NCBI GenBank assembly: GCA_965199335.1
Contig: CBDAQZ010000001.1
Coordinates: 62,001 to 126,000 of the forward strand
Origin: CBDAQV01 sp965199335
Lineage (GTDB): Bacteria > Pseudomonadota > Alphaproteobacteria > CALMVH01
DNA: 64,000 bases
Reading direction: 5' to 3'
The notes beneath the pieces are model-generated. The model was given only the letters and a program-made list of their open reading frames with translations, had not been told where the DNA came from and did not search any database. Position 1 is the first letter of the stretch; every line of letters starts with the position of its first letter. Both the position numbers and the translations under genes were made by a program. This document shows positions 9,801 through 20,000 of this stretch, in pieces.

Positions 9801-12126
9801 CGGTCTTCAGTGGCGTGTCGTCCAGCATCAGCCCGATCGGGCCGAAGCTCTGCGCGGGCGTGCCGACCGTCAGCTGGTAATCGCCCTCGCCCAGGTAACG
9901 TTGAATCAGGAAATTGCGGCCGGTGCCGTTGGCCGTCTCGGCGGCGATCTCCGGAATGACGCGTGTCCGCAGCGTGCCCTTGGTTTCGATGATCCCGGTC
10001 GATTCAAGCCGGTAGAGCGCGGGCTTGGTGACGGGTACCGCAAAGGTCGCATGTTCGCCCTGGGCCAATGTCTGGAACACAGGCTTGTCCGGTGCCAGCG
10101 TAGCGAATTGCGGCAGTCCGGCCAGCAGCTTCGCGTCGATTGCAGGCAGCGGCGTATCCGCCTGCAGGTTTTTTGGCGCGAAGGCGATGCTGACGTAACG
10201 CGGATTGCCGGCAGGTAACGTCAGGCCTAGCCGGTGTTTGCCCGCACCGACTGCGACCGACAGAGCGCTTGCGGCCTGGTCCAGAACGAGCGGCAAGGCC
10301 GTGCCGTCTTCGGCGGTTGCGGTGATCCGGCCCTCCTCGGTCGCGACCACCGGCAGGGCGATCGTCTGGCCGCCGACCATCTCGAACGTGATGCCGGGGC
10401 CAAGCGCGATCGGCGAATTGTAGAGCCGTACCCCGGCATGACCGCCGGCCAGAGTGTTCAGATGGATCGTGTAATCGCCGCGCCGGGTGAACGGAACCTC
10501 GATCATCGCTGCCGCCTGGCGCGGGGATTCGACGCTCGGCGCCGGGGTGCCCTGCGCGTGCAGCCGCAGCGTCAGGATACCCTTGCCGTTTTCCTTCGGC
10601 ACGATGTCGAGTGCATAGAAGCCCGGATCGAGCTGCCAGCCATAGCCGGACGGCTGGTAGCTGCGCCGGTAGCGCGGGTCGACGTAGAAAGACTCGATAC
10701 GGTACTGGGCATCGACGCCTTCGCCATCGACGCTCAGATCGACCGGTTCGGTGACCTCGAGAAACAGCTCCGTCTGGTCAAGCAGGTTGAAGCGCCTTTG
10801 CCAGCTGATCGATTTTCCGACCTTGATCGCGGTCGAGGCGATGGCCGGCTCGCTGATGGATTTCTTGCCGGTCTCGTCCGCGATCACGATGGTCGGATCG
10901 ATCTCGTCCTGGTCATTGCCGCTCTGGTACATGGCAGCCCAGCCGGTGCTTTCGCTGCCGATGGCGATCACGGGCTTAGGATTACGGTTGTCGAACCAGG
11001 TCAGCCTATATCCCTGGCCCGGCTGCCGCTCGACCGTCACCAGCGAGAACTTGCCGGCATTGTCGTCGCCGGCGGTCGTCGTCTCGGCAAACGGATCGCG
11101 GCTGGTCTTGTCGATCGTGACGCGGTTCATGCCGCCTATGAACGGATTGCCGGACTCATAGGGCTGCACGCCGAGCGCCGCGTGTTCCGATTTGGCGATG
11201 TCCAGCCGGAAGTAAGTCGCGGTGGCCGGCACCAGGAAGCGGTCGAAGCCGGTGGACGATGCCACCTGCCACAAACGCCCGGCCTCGGCCAGTTTGGGGA
11301 TGCCGAAGCGGATGTGCAGAGGGTGGGCTTTCGACTCGCTGGACCATTTCTGACCGTCGCCGCCATAGGCGGTGACGCGGTACAGGCCCGGCTCGAGCGA
11401 AAGTGCCAGTTGCTTGACCGTCAAGGGCTGGCCGGCGGACGGATCGGCGGTCGCGGTTCCCGGTTTCGCGTCTACCAGCCACTTGCCGTCGCGCCACAGC
11501 CGCAGATCGTCCAGATTGCGTCCCGACGCCTCGATGGCGACATCGCGCCGCGCCGGGATGTTCAGCCAGTATGAACGCTGCTGGTGGTCGCCCAGATCGC
11601 TGTCGATCGGCTTCAGCTCGACCAGCTGCTGCTGGTCGGTGTTCAGCTCCACCGAGGGTAGGACCGCAACCGTAGCGTTGCCGGAGCCGTGCGGGTCGGA
11701 AATCAGCTTTATCTTGTACTGGCCATGATCCAGGAAGGCGTCGATGCGGCCGTCGGCATGCCCTGCCGATCCTTGCGCCAGACCCGGGCCCGCCATGCGG
11801 TCGACAAGCTGGATCGCCGTGCCCTGGTCGCTTTTGACCGCGATCGAATAGCGCCCGAAGGTGGCGGCCTTCAGCAGGGTTTCATTCCTGCCCGTGGCGG
11901 TGAAAACCGATTTGTCGAGAGTGGCGGAGGCATCGGGGACGATAGGCGAGGCCTGTGCCGGCGGCGAAGGGTCCTGAGGGGCGGCGAAGGAAGGAAAGAC
12001 ACCTGCAAACGTACAGATCGCGGCGAGGCCAACGCACCCGAATACGGCAAAAGCGACCCGCTGCAAGGCAGTGTTCCTTAAAGGAGTTATTTTCACCTTT
12101 ATAGGAGGGTACCTACCTCTCGGCAA
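6880..12126 (-). CDS. Giant exported beta-rich protein of unknown function, coupled to alpha-2-macroglobulin
   Basis: I do not recognise this ~1748-residue protein. It has a clear signal sequence (VAFAVFGCVGLAAICTFAGV then FPSFAAPQ) and no later membrane segment that I can see. The body is made of repeated beta-sandwich-like units. These carry a recurring Pro/Ala-Gly-x-Tyr motif near the end of each unit (LEPGLYRVTAYGG, LDPGFYALDIVP, GEGDYQLTVG, LAPGMYKLQVD, LGAGKYQIAVT), which resembles bacterial pre-peptidase C-terminal-like domains. No catalytic motif is evident. Its stop overlaps the macroglobulin start (ATGA), so it is first in a macroglobulin-pbpC operon and probably periplasmic or surface-bound. 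The start is uncertain: the frame opens at a TTG at 12126, but a GTG at 12096 or a TTG at 12066 (AAGGA eight bases upstream) is also possible and gives a better signal peptide. Confidence 0.8.
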   Translation of the reverse strand: MPRGRYPPIKVKITPLRNTALQRVAFAVFGCVGLAAICTFAGVFPSFAAPQDPSPPAQASPIVPDASATLDKSVFTATGRNETLLKAATFGRYSIAVKSDQGTAIQLVDRMAGPGLAQGSAGHADGRIDAFLDHGQYKIKLISDPHGSGNATVAVLPSVELNTDQQQLVELKPIDSDLGDHQQRSYWLNIPARRDVAIEASGRNLDDLRLWRDGKWLVDAKPGTATADPSAGQPLTVKQLALSLEPGLYRVTAYGGDGQKWSSESKAHPLHIRFGIPKLAEAGRLWQVASSTGFDRFLVPATATYFRLDIAKSEHAALGVQPYESGNPFIGGMNRVTIDKTSRDPFAETTTAGDDNAGKFSLVTVERQPGQGYRLTWFDNRNPKPVIAIGSESTGWAAMYQSGNDQDEIDPTIVIADETGKKSISEPAIASTAIKVGKSISWQRRFNLLDQTELFLEVTEPVDLSVDGEGVDAQYRIESFYVDPRYRRSYQPSGYGWQLDPGFYALDIVPKENGKGILTLRLHAQGTPAPSVESPRQAAAMIEVPFTRRGDYTIHLNTLAGGHAGVRLYNSPIALGPGITFEMVGGQTIALPVVATEEGRITATAEDGTALPLVLDQAASALSVAVGAGKHRLGLTLPAGNPRYVSIAFAPKNLQADTPLPAIDAKLLAGLPQFATLAPDKPVFQTLAQGEHATFAVPVTKPALYRLESTGIIETKGTLRTRVIPEIAAETANGTGRNFLIQRYLGEGDYQLTVGTPAQSFGPIGLMLDDTPLKTEGVLQPELWARTTLAPGEAGTYTFHIDKAGKYSLHTMGLGRDFTMRLEDSDGWPLLVPGGPANIAQDFEPGDYRMILLPGAVENRAVTLLHRIELPVERSGHGPFPVAFGEDMTNRWQEPEKDQERTPDVWQFTLPAAADVTIAIDSGMQAKLTGPVRIEEDTALSAKPWKGRLGAGKYQIAVTSVSPNNRVDYTLKVVTEQLMAGQTRNVNAPTEIPVSIGNSAPVEINSYGGSDVRARLYDQAGALVAANDDRDNDWNFSIATSLAPGMYKLQVDPVGVNSAATDVKIEQPPTIEDATVTLGRTQEITDGSMHVVPLLRTDTKPNSLIVAMIESAVPVGLSVEREQDGQWINAGTTTGINPFIALPLADKTAQIRFRIWSRDHSQTPVDYTIADVTPANADEAASLAGMVLTPIPELKNRIAALHVSRKEPHAMFLDGVRPSLQWSGAPGLGTARNPTGQIGSGSNDIWLVDIAAPDQPAVRLRTPDPKDGPVSLTIPAESTGLVVDSAIAASGTATLWQVASKGLGQAAISADDDDARLLAFGGSQSARVGITVALAGTPHVRLWQPEAATRMKDLPVALTRQDFKLPDALPLNAELTDGAFAGNDAARFALPEGAKLLSLNLPQNTAAVLMQKGTAISVIWAWQPRTFEVPTEADALILLYAHKGHAAYAIGMNRSNPAAPDRHDFSGTRVFDYMSDKTPASAYAQGAVDDTIVIGGMGPAMTHGPTSTIDAQGRPIHAFIDFKPGLMKYAQGLDKILGPDAKPIDLQANAPQTLPVGAIRIAAGPARLVRVHADVPAIFYPGVEDEGDIHPKLLEADTDYFLLVPEGKPRDLMVVPEGGDGKGTMSLSALTTTPIGEGLGPKRRIAPGEARAFSFSLPETRTVGVGVRASVDVANCTVVGPDGTQSTLGKLAMPTLLAGTSVLMVEVPASAEPTEVQPVLVGADLPGKGPPDDVKAQYLALVNRKTGK

Positions 12127-12199
12127 TATACAATCATGCGAATTCTACGAAAGAGCGCACTTTTATTTCAGACACAAGTATTAAGGGACGTCCTCTAGA

Positions 12200-15100
12200 T
12201 TACCAGTTGTACTTCACGCCCGCCTGGACCGTGTGATCCAGCTCGTGCTCGCGAATATCGGCATCGTATGACAGCGTCGCGCTCAGATTGGGGTTGAAGG
12301 CGGCGGTCATGCCGGCGCCAAGCAACGCGGCGTCCCGGCCCGGATGCACGCCCGAGATGCGGAAGCCCGCGGCGGGGGCGCCGGTGAAGCTTTCGCTCAA
12401 CGCCACATTGGTCGCCATGAAATCGTGCAGGTAGGCGGCTCTGATTTCGGGCGTCAGGGCGGTACCGTTCTTCGTCATCAGCGTCAGGTCTGCCCGTATC
12501 CCCGCCAGCGAACGCAGGGCGTTCAGGTTCGTGCCGTTGGTGTCGAAGTCCAGCCCGGCGACCGGCGAGCCGCTGGTGGCGTACCGGTTCTGGTGGATGT
12601 TGTCGTATTCGACGCCGATACGCGGCACCAGCGTCAGCTTGCCGCTGGTCAGTCCCTGCGGAACCGAGAAAGCATGGCTCAGTCCTGCCTCGGCGCTTAG
12701 CTCGTCGCCGTCATGGCGGGATGTCTGCTGGTAGCCCGTACCCGATGCCAGCGGCAGGTAGTCGCTGTCGTGATAATCGTTGAAGGCGTAGCCGACCGCG
12801 GCATCGAACACCATCGGGATGGGGTTCAGCTTGGCGCTGCCGTAAAGAGTGGCGCGGTAGGTATCGATATTGTTCTCGCCATTATCGCCGCTCAGGTTGA
12901 AGTCGGTATGCTCGTAGGCGACCGCGGCACCGATCAGCACGCCGGGTGCGACTTTCGTGTCGATGCCGCCGACGATGCCACCGGTGCGGTACTGGAATTC
13001 GGAGAAGCCGCTTTCGCCGCCGGTCTCGCCCAACACGCCGTAGCCGTGGACCCACAGGCTGGCCTGGTCTGCGCGCGTAGGGTTGCTGCCGCTGCAAGGG
13101 CCGAACATGGATTCGTCGGTCCTGCCCACAGGAACGTCGAACGTGCCGGGCAGGCCGGTCATCGCCATGCGCGTGGTGGTCAGGCCCTGGCATTCGTTCA
13201 TGCGCTCGACGATGAAATTCTGGAAGCTGGTCAGATTGGCAAGGTCGATGGTGCCGATATCGGCACGCAGCTCACCCAGCGCGCCTGCGACCAGCGCGCG
13301 CGGCGCATCGGCAAGCGAAGGACCGAAGATGTTGACCAGACCCTCGGCGAAGGCGCTGCTCGGCGCTACGCCCGGCAGGATCGACTTGATCGCGCCATCG
13401 ACGTTGCTGGTGTTCGGTGTCGAAGTCGCGCCCGGCGGCGGGGCCGCAAATATGGCTTCCGGACTGGTCACCGTCAGCTCTACCGCGTTCGGCAGATACG
13501 TCTCGGTGAAGAACGTCCCGGTGGAGGTCGCCGTGGCAGTGGCGAACTGGCCAGTGATGCCGTTGTTCGCGGTCAGGACGGTATATTGCTTGCCCAAGGC
13601 ATAGCTGCCTGGATCGTTGACGATCGAAAGCGTGCCGTTCAGCGCGGCGGTGCCGTTCACGGCCAGGACGCTGTTGCTGGTCGGGGTGACCCTGATCGTC
13701 AGGACGCTGTTCTGCGCCTGCGTGTAGTTGCCGTTGACGGTCAGCGCACCGATCGCCGTGCCGGGATTGACAGTGCCGTTATTGGTCAGCGCGCCGACGA
13801 TCGTGCCGTAGCCCATCAGCGTGCCGCCGCTGGCCACGGTCACCGGGCTGGTCAGCATCGCGGCCGAACCGGGCGTATCGCCTACCTGAAGAGTGCCTGC
13901 CGAGACGGTCGTACTGGCGAAGCTGCTGGCATTGTTCAGGGTCAGCGATCCGGCCGTGGACTTGATGAGCGCGCCGGTGCTCGAGACGGTTCCGGTAAAG
14001 GTGCCGGCATCGGCCGTCAGCGTACCGCCTGTCGAGGTGATCGCACCGCTGCCGGAAAGGGCGGACGCCTCTTGGTCGAAGCCGTTCATGGCAAAGGTCG
14101 CGCCGCTGGCGATGGCGAGGCCGGCGGGCCCGGCGGCATTGCTTGCGCCGAGCGCCAGCGTGCCGGCGTTGACGTTGGTCACGCCGCTATAGGTGTTCGC
14201 GCCGGACAGCGTCAGCGTACCCGCCGTGTTCTTGATCAGGTTGCCCGCGCCGCTGTAGACGCCCGAGAACGTACCGGATGCGACGGTCAGCGCGCCGCCG
14301 GTGGTTGTGACCGCACCCGACCCGGTCAAGGCGGTGACAGTCTGGTTGAAAGTGCCTAATGCCACCGTGCCCGCATTGCCGACCGCCAGCGTACCCGCGG
14401 CGATCGCATTGTCGACGCCGAGCGCCAGCGTGCCACCGTTCGCGTTGGTGCCGCCGCTATAGGCGTTGCCGGCGTTGGTCAGGGTAACGGTGTGCGTGCC
14501 TGCTGTGTTCAATGCACCGGTACCCGTCAACGCGCCGCTATAAGTATAGGAATTGCCGAGGCTGGTCAGCGTGCCGCCGCCGGCCGCAAGCGTCGCCGCA
14601 TTTCCGATCGTGATGCCGGCAGCCGATGCCCCCAGTGCGCCGCCGTTGAACGTCACGATGCCGCTACCCAGCGAGGCATTGTTGCCGGCGTTGATCGTGC
14701 CGGCGTTGATCGTGACCGCGCCGGTATAACCGGTTGCGCCGCTAAGGGCCTGCGTGCCGGTGCCGTTCTTGATCAGCGCACCGGTTCCCGTGATCGTACC
14801 TGCGTAGGTGTAGGCGCCACTGCCTGCCAGTGTAAGTGTGCTGGCGCCCGCCAGAACGGAACCGGCGTTGTTGCCGTTCAAACCGTTGATGGTCGGACTG
14901 AAGCCGTTTAGGTTCACCACGGCCGCCGGACCGTTCACGTTCACCGTTCCGGTGCCGAGCGCGGCGACGTTGGCGTAGGTCGCCGTCGTATTGCTGTTGA
15001 TGAAGGCACCGCCGGTAAAGGTGTTCGCGCCCGAGACGGATACGCTGCCGGTACCGGTCGAGGAGGACAGGATCAGCCGTCCTGCACCGCTTACGACGCC

Positions 15101-16555
15101 CGATAGCGTATCCGCGTTGCCGTTGGTATCGACGGTGCCGTTGCCGGTCAGCGTTATATTGTTGCTGATCGTGGTTCCGGCGCTCGTCTGGATCGTGCCG
15201 CCCGCGCCGCCGAAGGTGATGGCGCTGCCAAGGTCGCTGGCGTTGGTGACTCCGGCCAGCGTTGCCGCGTTGTTGATCGTCAGGGCGCCGGTATAGTTGT
15301 TCGCGCCCGAAAGCGTAACCGTGCCGCCCAGCACCTGCACCGCGCCGGCGCCGCTGATAGCGCCCGAGTACGTGCCCGTACCGGTGTTCGTGAACTGAAG
15401 CGTTCCTGCATCCGCTACGCCGTTGTTGATCGGCAGGCTGGCAGTGGTGACGTTCAACGTACCGCCCGAATTGATGACCGAGCCGCCGGTATAGGTGTTC
15501 GTCCCTGTCAGGGACAATGTACCGGTGCCGCCATAAGTCACGCTGCCGGATCCCGAGATGACGCCGGCAAAGGTGCTGCTGCCCGAACCGTCCACCGTCA
15601 GGGAATTCGCGCCCAGCGCCAGCGTGCTGGTCGAATCGCCGCTCAGATTGTTCAGCGTCTGGCTGAAGCCGTTGAAGTTGAACGAGCCGTTGTTGGTGAA
15701 GCTGACACCGCTGGATTGCGCCAGCGTGTTGGCGCTCCCCGCGACCAGGGTGCCACCTGTTATGGTGGTCGAACCCGTATAGGTGACCGCCTGCGTCAGG
15801 GTCAGCGTGCCACCTGTCAGGGCGAAGTTGCTGCCCGCGCCCGAGATGACGCCGTCATAGGTCGTGGTCGACCCCGCGCCGCCGACCGACAGGTTGGAGC
15901 CGGTGCCGCCCAGCATGATCTTTTCCGAGCCGCCGCTGGTATCCGAGATCGAGCCGATGATGTTCGTACCGGTCGTCTGGCTTAAATCCAGCGTGCCGCC
16001 GGCGCTGCTGTAGGCGCCCATGATCGTGGCTGCATTGCCGTTGACGATCAGCGAGCTGTTGCCGATCGAAACGCTGCCGCTGAAAGTCAGGTTGCCGTTC
16101 GTGGTATTGAAGCTTTCACCACCGGTCGAGGTGTTGGTCAGCGTTCCGATGGTCAGCGTCGACCCCGTGCCGGTCAGATCGAACGTCTGGTTGGCCGTGG
16201 ACGAATTCGTCAGCGTACCGATATTGAACGAAACCGCGTTGCCTTCGAGGAAGGTGTATGAGACGCCGCCGTTGAACAGCAGGGTGTTGAGCGGATTGCT
16301 GGTATTGGCAAAGGTGATCGCCGACGTCTTGGTGACCGCCGCGGAGTTTCCGAACACCGCAGTATCCGCCGCGCCCGGGGCGTTGCCGGTATCGTAGTTG
16401 CTGCCGAGGTTGAAATTGCCGTTGCTGGTAGTCGAACCCGCCCCATCATACGTATCTGTCGCCGCCATGGCTTCCATGGGTGATCCAACGGCGACAAGCG
16501 TTAATGCAGTGCCCGCGAGAAGGATGGTCTGGAGGCGGCGGCTGAAACGGGGCAT
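12200..16555 (-). CDS. Autotransporter with beta-strand repeat passenger and C-terminal barrel
   Basis: A type Va secreted surface protein of 1451 residues. The first ~32 residues form a signal peptide (RRLQTILLAGTALTLVAVG, ending near MEAMA). The passenger (about 33-1130) is a low-complexity Gly/Thr/Asn/Ser-rich beta-helix with at least eight passenger-associated repeats of the type LTLSGANTYSGVTNVNAGTL. The C-terminal ~270 residues form the translocator barrel, with alternating strands and the terminal aromatic (VQAGVKYNW). An AAGGAG sits six bases before the ATG, so the start is firm. The gene has its own leader region and lies upstream of the macroglobulin operon in the same direction, 73 bp away. 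The role may be adhesion or biofilm, but nothing in the sequence shows the ligand. Confidence 0.93.
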   Translation of the reverse strand: MPRFSRRLQTILLAGTALTLVAVGSPMEAMAATDTYDGAGSTTSNGNFNLGSNYDTGNAPGAADTAVFGNSAAVTKTSAITFANTSNPLNTLLFNGGVSYTFLEGNAVSFNIGTLTNSSTANQTFDLTGTGSTLTIGTLTNTSTGGESFNTTNGNLTFSGSVSIGNSSLIVNGNAATIMGAYSSAGGTLDLSQTTGTNIIGSISDTSGGSEKIMLGGTGSNLSVGGAGSTTTYDGVISGAGSNFALTGGTLTLTQAVTYTGSTTITGGTLVAGSANTLAQSSGVSFTNNGSFNFNGFSQTLNNLSGDSTSTLALGANSLTVDGSGSSTFAGVISGSGSVTYGGTGTLSLTGTNTYTGGSVINSGGTLNVTTASLPINNGVADAGTLQFTNTGTGTYSGAISGAGAVQVLGGTVTLSGANNYTGALTINNAATLAGVTNASDLGSAITFGGAGGTIQTSAGTTISNNITLTGNGTVDTNGNADTLSGVVSGAGRLILSSSTGTGSVSVSGANTFTGGAFINSNTTATYANVAALGTGTVNVNGPAAVVNLNGFSPTINGLNGNNAGSVLAGASTLTLAGSGAYTYAGTITGTGALIKNGTGTQALSGATGYTGAVTINAGTINAGNNASLGSGIVTFNGGALGASAAGITIGNAATLAAGGGTLTSLGNSYTYSGALTGTGALNTAGTHTVTLTNAGNAYSGGTNANGGTLALGVDNAIAAGTLAVGNAGTVALGTFNQTVTALTGSGAVTTTGGALTVASGTFSGVYSGAGNLIKNTAGTLTLSGANTYSGVTNVNAGTLALGASNAAGPAGLAIASGATFAMNGFDQEASALSGSGAITSTGGTLTADAGTFTGTVSSTGALIKSTAGSLTLNNASSFASTTVSAGTLQVGDTPGSAAMLTSPVTVASGGTLMGYGTIVGALTNNGTVNPGTAIGALTVNGNYTQAQNSVLTIRVTPTSNSVLAVNGTAALNGTLSIVNDPGSYALGKQYTVLTANNGITGQFATATATSTGTFFTETYLPNAVELTVTSPEAIFAAPPPGATSTPNTSNVDGAIKSILPGVAPSSAFAEGLVNIFGPSLADAPRALVAGALGELRADIGTIDLANLTSFQNFIVERMNECQGLTTTRMAMTGLPGTFDVPVGRTDESMFGPCSGSNPTRADQASLWVHGYGVLGETGGESGFSEFQYRTGGIVGGIDTKVAPGVLIGAAVAYEHTDFNLSGDNGENNIDTYRATLYGSAKLNPIPMVFDAAVGYAFNDYHDSDYLPLASGTGYQQTSRHDGDELSAEAGLSHAFSVPQGLTSGKLTLVPRIGVEYDNIHQNRYATSGSPVAGLDFDTNGTNLNALRSLAGIRADLTLMTKNGTALTPEIRAAYLHDFMATNVALSESFTGAPAAGFRISGVHPGRDAALLGAGMTAAFNPNLSATLSYDADIREHELDHTVQAGVKYNW

Positions 16556-16701
16556 TCAAGGCTCCTTATTATTGTTACTGCGGACGCGAGAGCGGGCGCC
16601 ACAATTCAGCCACTATAGAAATTTGGTTAACAAAAATAGAATTAATCTTGGCCTTCTGGCCTAATATCGGCCACGAAAACATGCAGTTAACAAAAAGTTT
16701 A

Positions 16702-16728
16702 TTGTCGATAATATCGGAGCGGTATAAC
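16702..16728 (+). promoter_or_regulatory. Possible sigma-70-like promoter just before the Tat-type gene
   Basis: TTGTCG and TATAAC are separated by 15 bases. The -10 box ends seven bases before the ATG at 16736, so a transcript from here would be nearly leaderless. The spacer is short and the match partial, so this is only suggestive. Confidence 0.25.
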
Positions 16729-16735
16729 ATGCGGC

Positions 16736-17665
16736 ATGTCTCAGCCCGATCGTCGAACAGTCCTGCGTCTCATGGGCGCTCTCAGCGTTGTGGCATTTGC
16801 CGGTGAGTCGCCGCTGGGCGCGCAATATGACTGGCGCCATGATGGGCCGGAAACCAGACCCCATGCTCCTGTCGCCGCGAAGCCGCACAAGGAAACTATC
16901 CAGGGCCGCCCCTTCTGGACCGGGACCGAAGAAGCCAAGGCCAGCGCGCGGGTAACGATGGAAGGGTGGGTGTTGCAACCCAGCGTCGATACGCGCCAGA
17001 GCATGGAGATTTATTCGGAGCGCCATCCGCTTCTGGGCGGTCTTGCTCAGCTTGTCGGCGGCGGCGGTGTTTTTGCGCATCTGTATTTCGGCATTCACGA
17101 TGCGAAATCGTCGATCTATGTCCATGGCTTCAACATCGACCCGGACGGCAATCGGCTGGAAGCCTTCGATCCAGGCGGCACGCTCAAGATGGTGGCGCTG
17201 ACGCCAAGGCAAAGCGAGGATGACCGCCAGAGGCATGGCCACAGGCCTTTGCCGCATCAGGCGCTCGATAGCGTTCAGGTCGGTTCATCGGCACAGTTGC
17301 TGGGCCGTATTCTCGATCTCGGGGCGGCGGTCAATCGGGCGGATATTCCTTATCATATGTTGCTGACGAATTCGAACGGGCTGGCGGCGGCGGTGTTCAA
17401 TATTGTCCAGCCCGGACGTACCGATTGCTCGACCCATAGCTGCCCGGCGTTGCTGGCTGCTGGAGGGGGCCATCTCGTTCCCGGCGTCGATTCCGGCATC
17501 GCGGCAAAGGTCGGCAAGCTGGGTCGCGTGTATGAAAGCCTGGCGCTTAGCGGCGTCGGAATGATCGACCTGGCCAGCCGGTTCAATCAGGAGTCCAACC
17601 TGCAGATACTGGCCAACCTCGACCGGGCGCCTGTTCGGGCGCAAGTCCTGGGCTTGAACACCTAA
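16736..17665 (+). CDS. Tat-type exported protein of unknown function
   Basis: A 309-residue protein that I cannot assign. The N-terminus carries a twin-arginine-like signal (DRRTVLRLMGALSVVAFAG) with probable cleavage near PLGAQ, so it is likely exported folded. The middle has a Gly-rich segment (GLAQLVGGGGVFAHLYFG), and further on is IPYHMLLTNSNGLAAAVFN. That last motif resembles the Tyr-x-x-Leu-x-x-Asn-[Cys/Ser]-Asn segment of permuted papain or NlpC-like folds, with Ser in place of Cys; this is a guess from pattern only. A Cys pair (DCSTHSCPAL) follows. It stands alone between the autotransporter (divergent) and gatB. No Shine-Dalgarno lies at normal spacing: the nearest GGAG is 16 bases upstream. 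Confidence 0.7.
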   Translation: MSQPDRRTVLRLMGALSVVAFAGESPLGAQYDWRHDGPETRPHAPVAAKPHKETIQGRPFWTGTEEAKASARVTMEGWVLQPSVDTRQSMEIYSERHPLLGGLAQLVGGGGVFAHLYFGIHDAKSSIYVHGFNIDPDGNRLEAFDPGGTLKMVALTPRQSEDDRQRHGHRPLPHQALDSVQVGSSAQLLGRILDLGAAVNRADIPYHMLLTNSNGLAAAVFNIVQPGRTDCSTHSCPALLAAGGGHLVPGVDSGIAAKVGKLGRVYESLALSGVGMIDLASRFNQESNLQILANLDRAPVRAQVLGLNT

Positions 17666-17738
17666 CCGCTCATTCCTGTATTGTCGCCGCCTGCTGCCCG
17701 TGGCACACCCATGGGGCAGCATCACAGGGACATGGCGC

Positions 17739-19166
<1,428 letters not shown>

Positions 19167-19209
19167 AAATGCTATGGTATAACTACATATCTAAATAAGA
19201 GAATTCATC

Positions 19210-19938
19210 ATGGCACAAACATCTCGGCCAGATTTAATCTTGTTCGACATCGGACAGGTAATTGTGCCATATGATGATCATAAGTTGATTGAAAATATCG
19301 CTGCTCGTTGTAGCGATCCCGAAGCTTCCACTGAGATCAAATCATATTTAACGACCGACTGGAAAGCTTTACAGACAGGGGCAATGGCAGACGAACGATT
19401 ACATCAGAAGTTCGTAATCGGTCTTGGTTTCGATGGTAGTTTTAAGGACTTTCAGCAAGTCTGGTGTGCTCACACAGCACGCGATCCTGCGATGGAAACC
19501 CTTGTACGTGAAGTCGAGAAGACGACGGCAACAGCTTTGTTATCCAATGCAACAAAAATCCACATGCAACATTTTACCTCCAATTATGAGTTGATTGGGC
19601 GGATGAATTCTAATGGCAATGCTCATTTTTCCTGTTTGATGGGAGCCGTAAAACCTGACAGAGAAGCGTTCGAAATTACTCTTGATAGTGAAAGCCGGCG
19701 ATTGGGACGCCATATAAGTCCGGAAAAGACGCTTTTCATCGATGACATTTCGCAGATGACAGAGGGCGCAAAAGCAGTTGGAATGGATACAATTGTTTTC
19801 ACTGGAATTGCAGCTTTGATACCCGCTCTCGTGTCTCGCTGTGTACCAATCGGAGTGGCTGGCGTTAATCTACCAACCACCGCTTGGGCAGGAGCACGTG
19901 CCGGTATTATTGGTCATGATTCTACCAAGCCAATCTGA
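19210..19938 (+). CDS. HAD-superfamily hydrolase (HAD-IA type), low GC
   Basis: A 242-residue haloacid dehalogenase-like hydrolase, probably a small-molecule phosphatase. Motif I is ILFDIGQVIVPYDD, with the nucleophile Asp but no second acidic residue two positions on, as in the YihX-type subgroup (FDLGNV). Motif II is ALLSNATK, motif III includes the Lys of AVKPDREAFE, and motif IV is TLFIDDISQMTEGAKAVG. The C-terminus past ~residue 200 is unlike typical members. Base composition is the odd point: two sampled 60-base rows are about 40-43% GC, far below both neighbours, and codons such as ATA, TTA and AAA are common. This suggests recent acquisition. Substrate cannot be told. Confidence 0.82.
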   Translation: MAQTSRPDLILFDIGQVIVPYDDHKLIENIAARCSDPEASTEIKSYLTTDWKALQTGAMADERLHQKFVIGLGFDGSFKDFQQVWCAHTARDPAMETLVREVEKTTATALLSNATKIHMQHFTSNYELIGRMNSNGNAHFSCLMGAVKPDREAFEITLDSESRRLGRHISPEKTLFIDDISQMTEGAKAVGMDTIVFTGIAALIPALVSRCVPIGVAGVNLPTTAWAGARAGIIGHDSTKPI

Positions 19939-20000
19939 CTCCATGACACGCGCAGTTTAAACCAGTATAAGGTCTGCAAAACAGCGTCATGGAGACCGGC

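Noticed and set aside
12713..14359. Long plus-strand frame opposite the autotransporter
   Set aside because: Shadow of repetitive passenger DNA; the minus-strand product has a signal peptide, repeats and a barrel.
16661..17257. Minus-strand frame opposite the Tat-type gene
   Set aside because: Product has no recognisable pattern and overlaps a gene with a clear export signal on the other strand.
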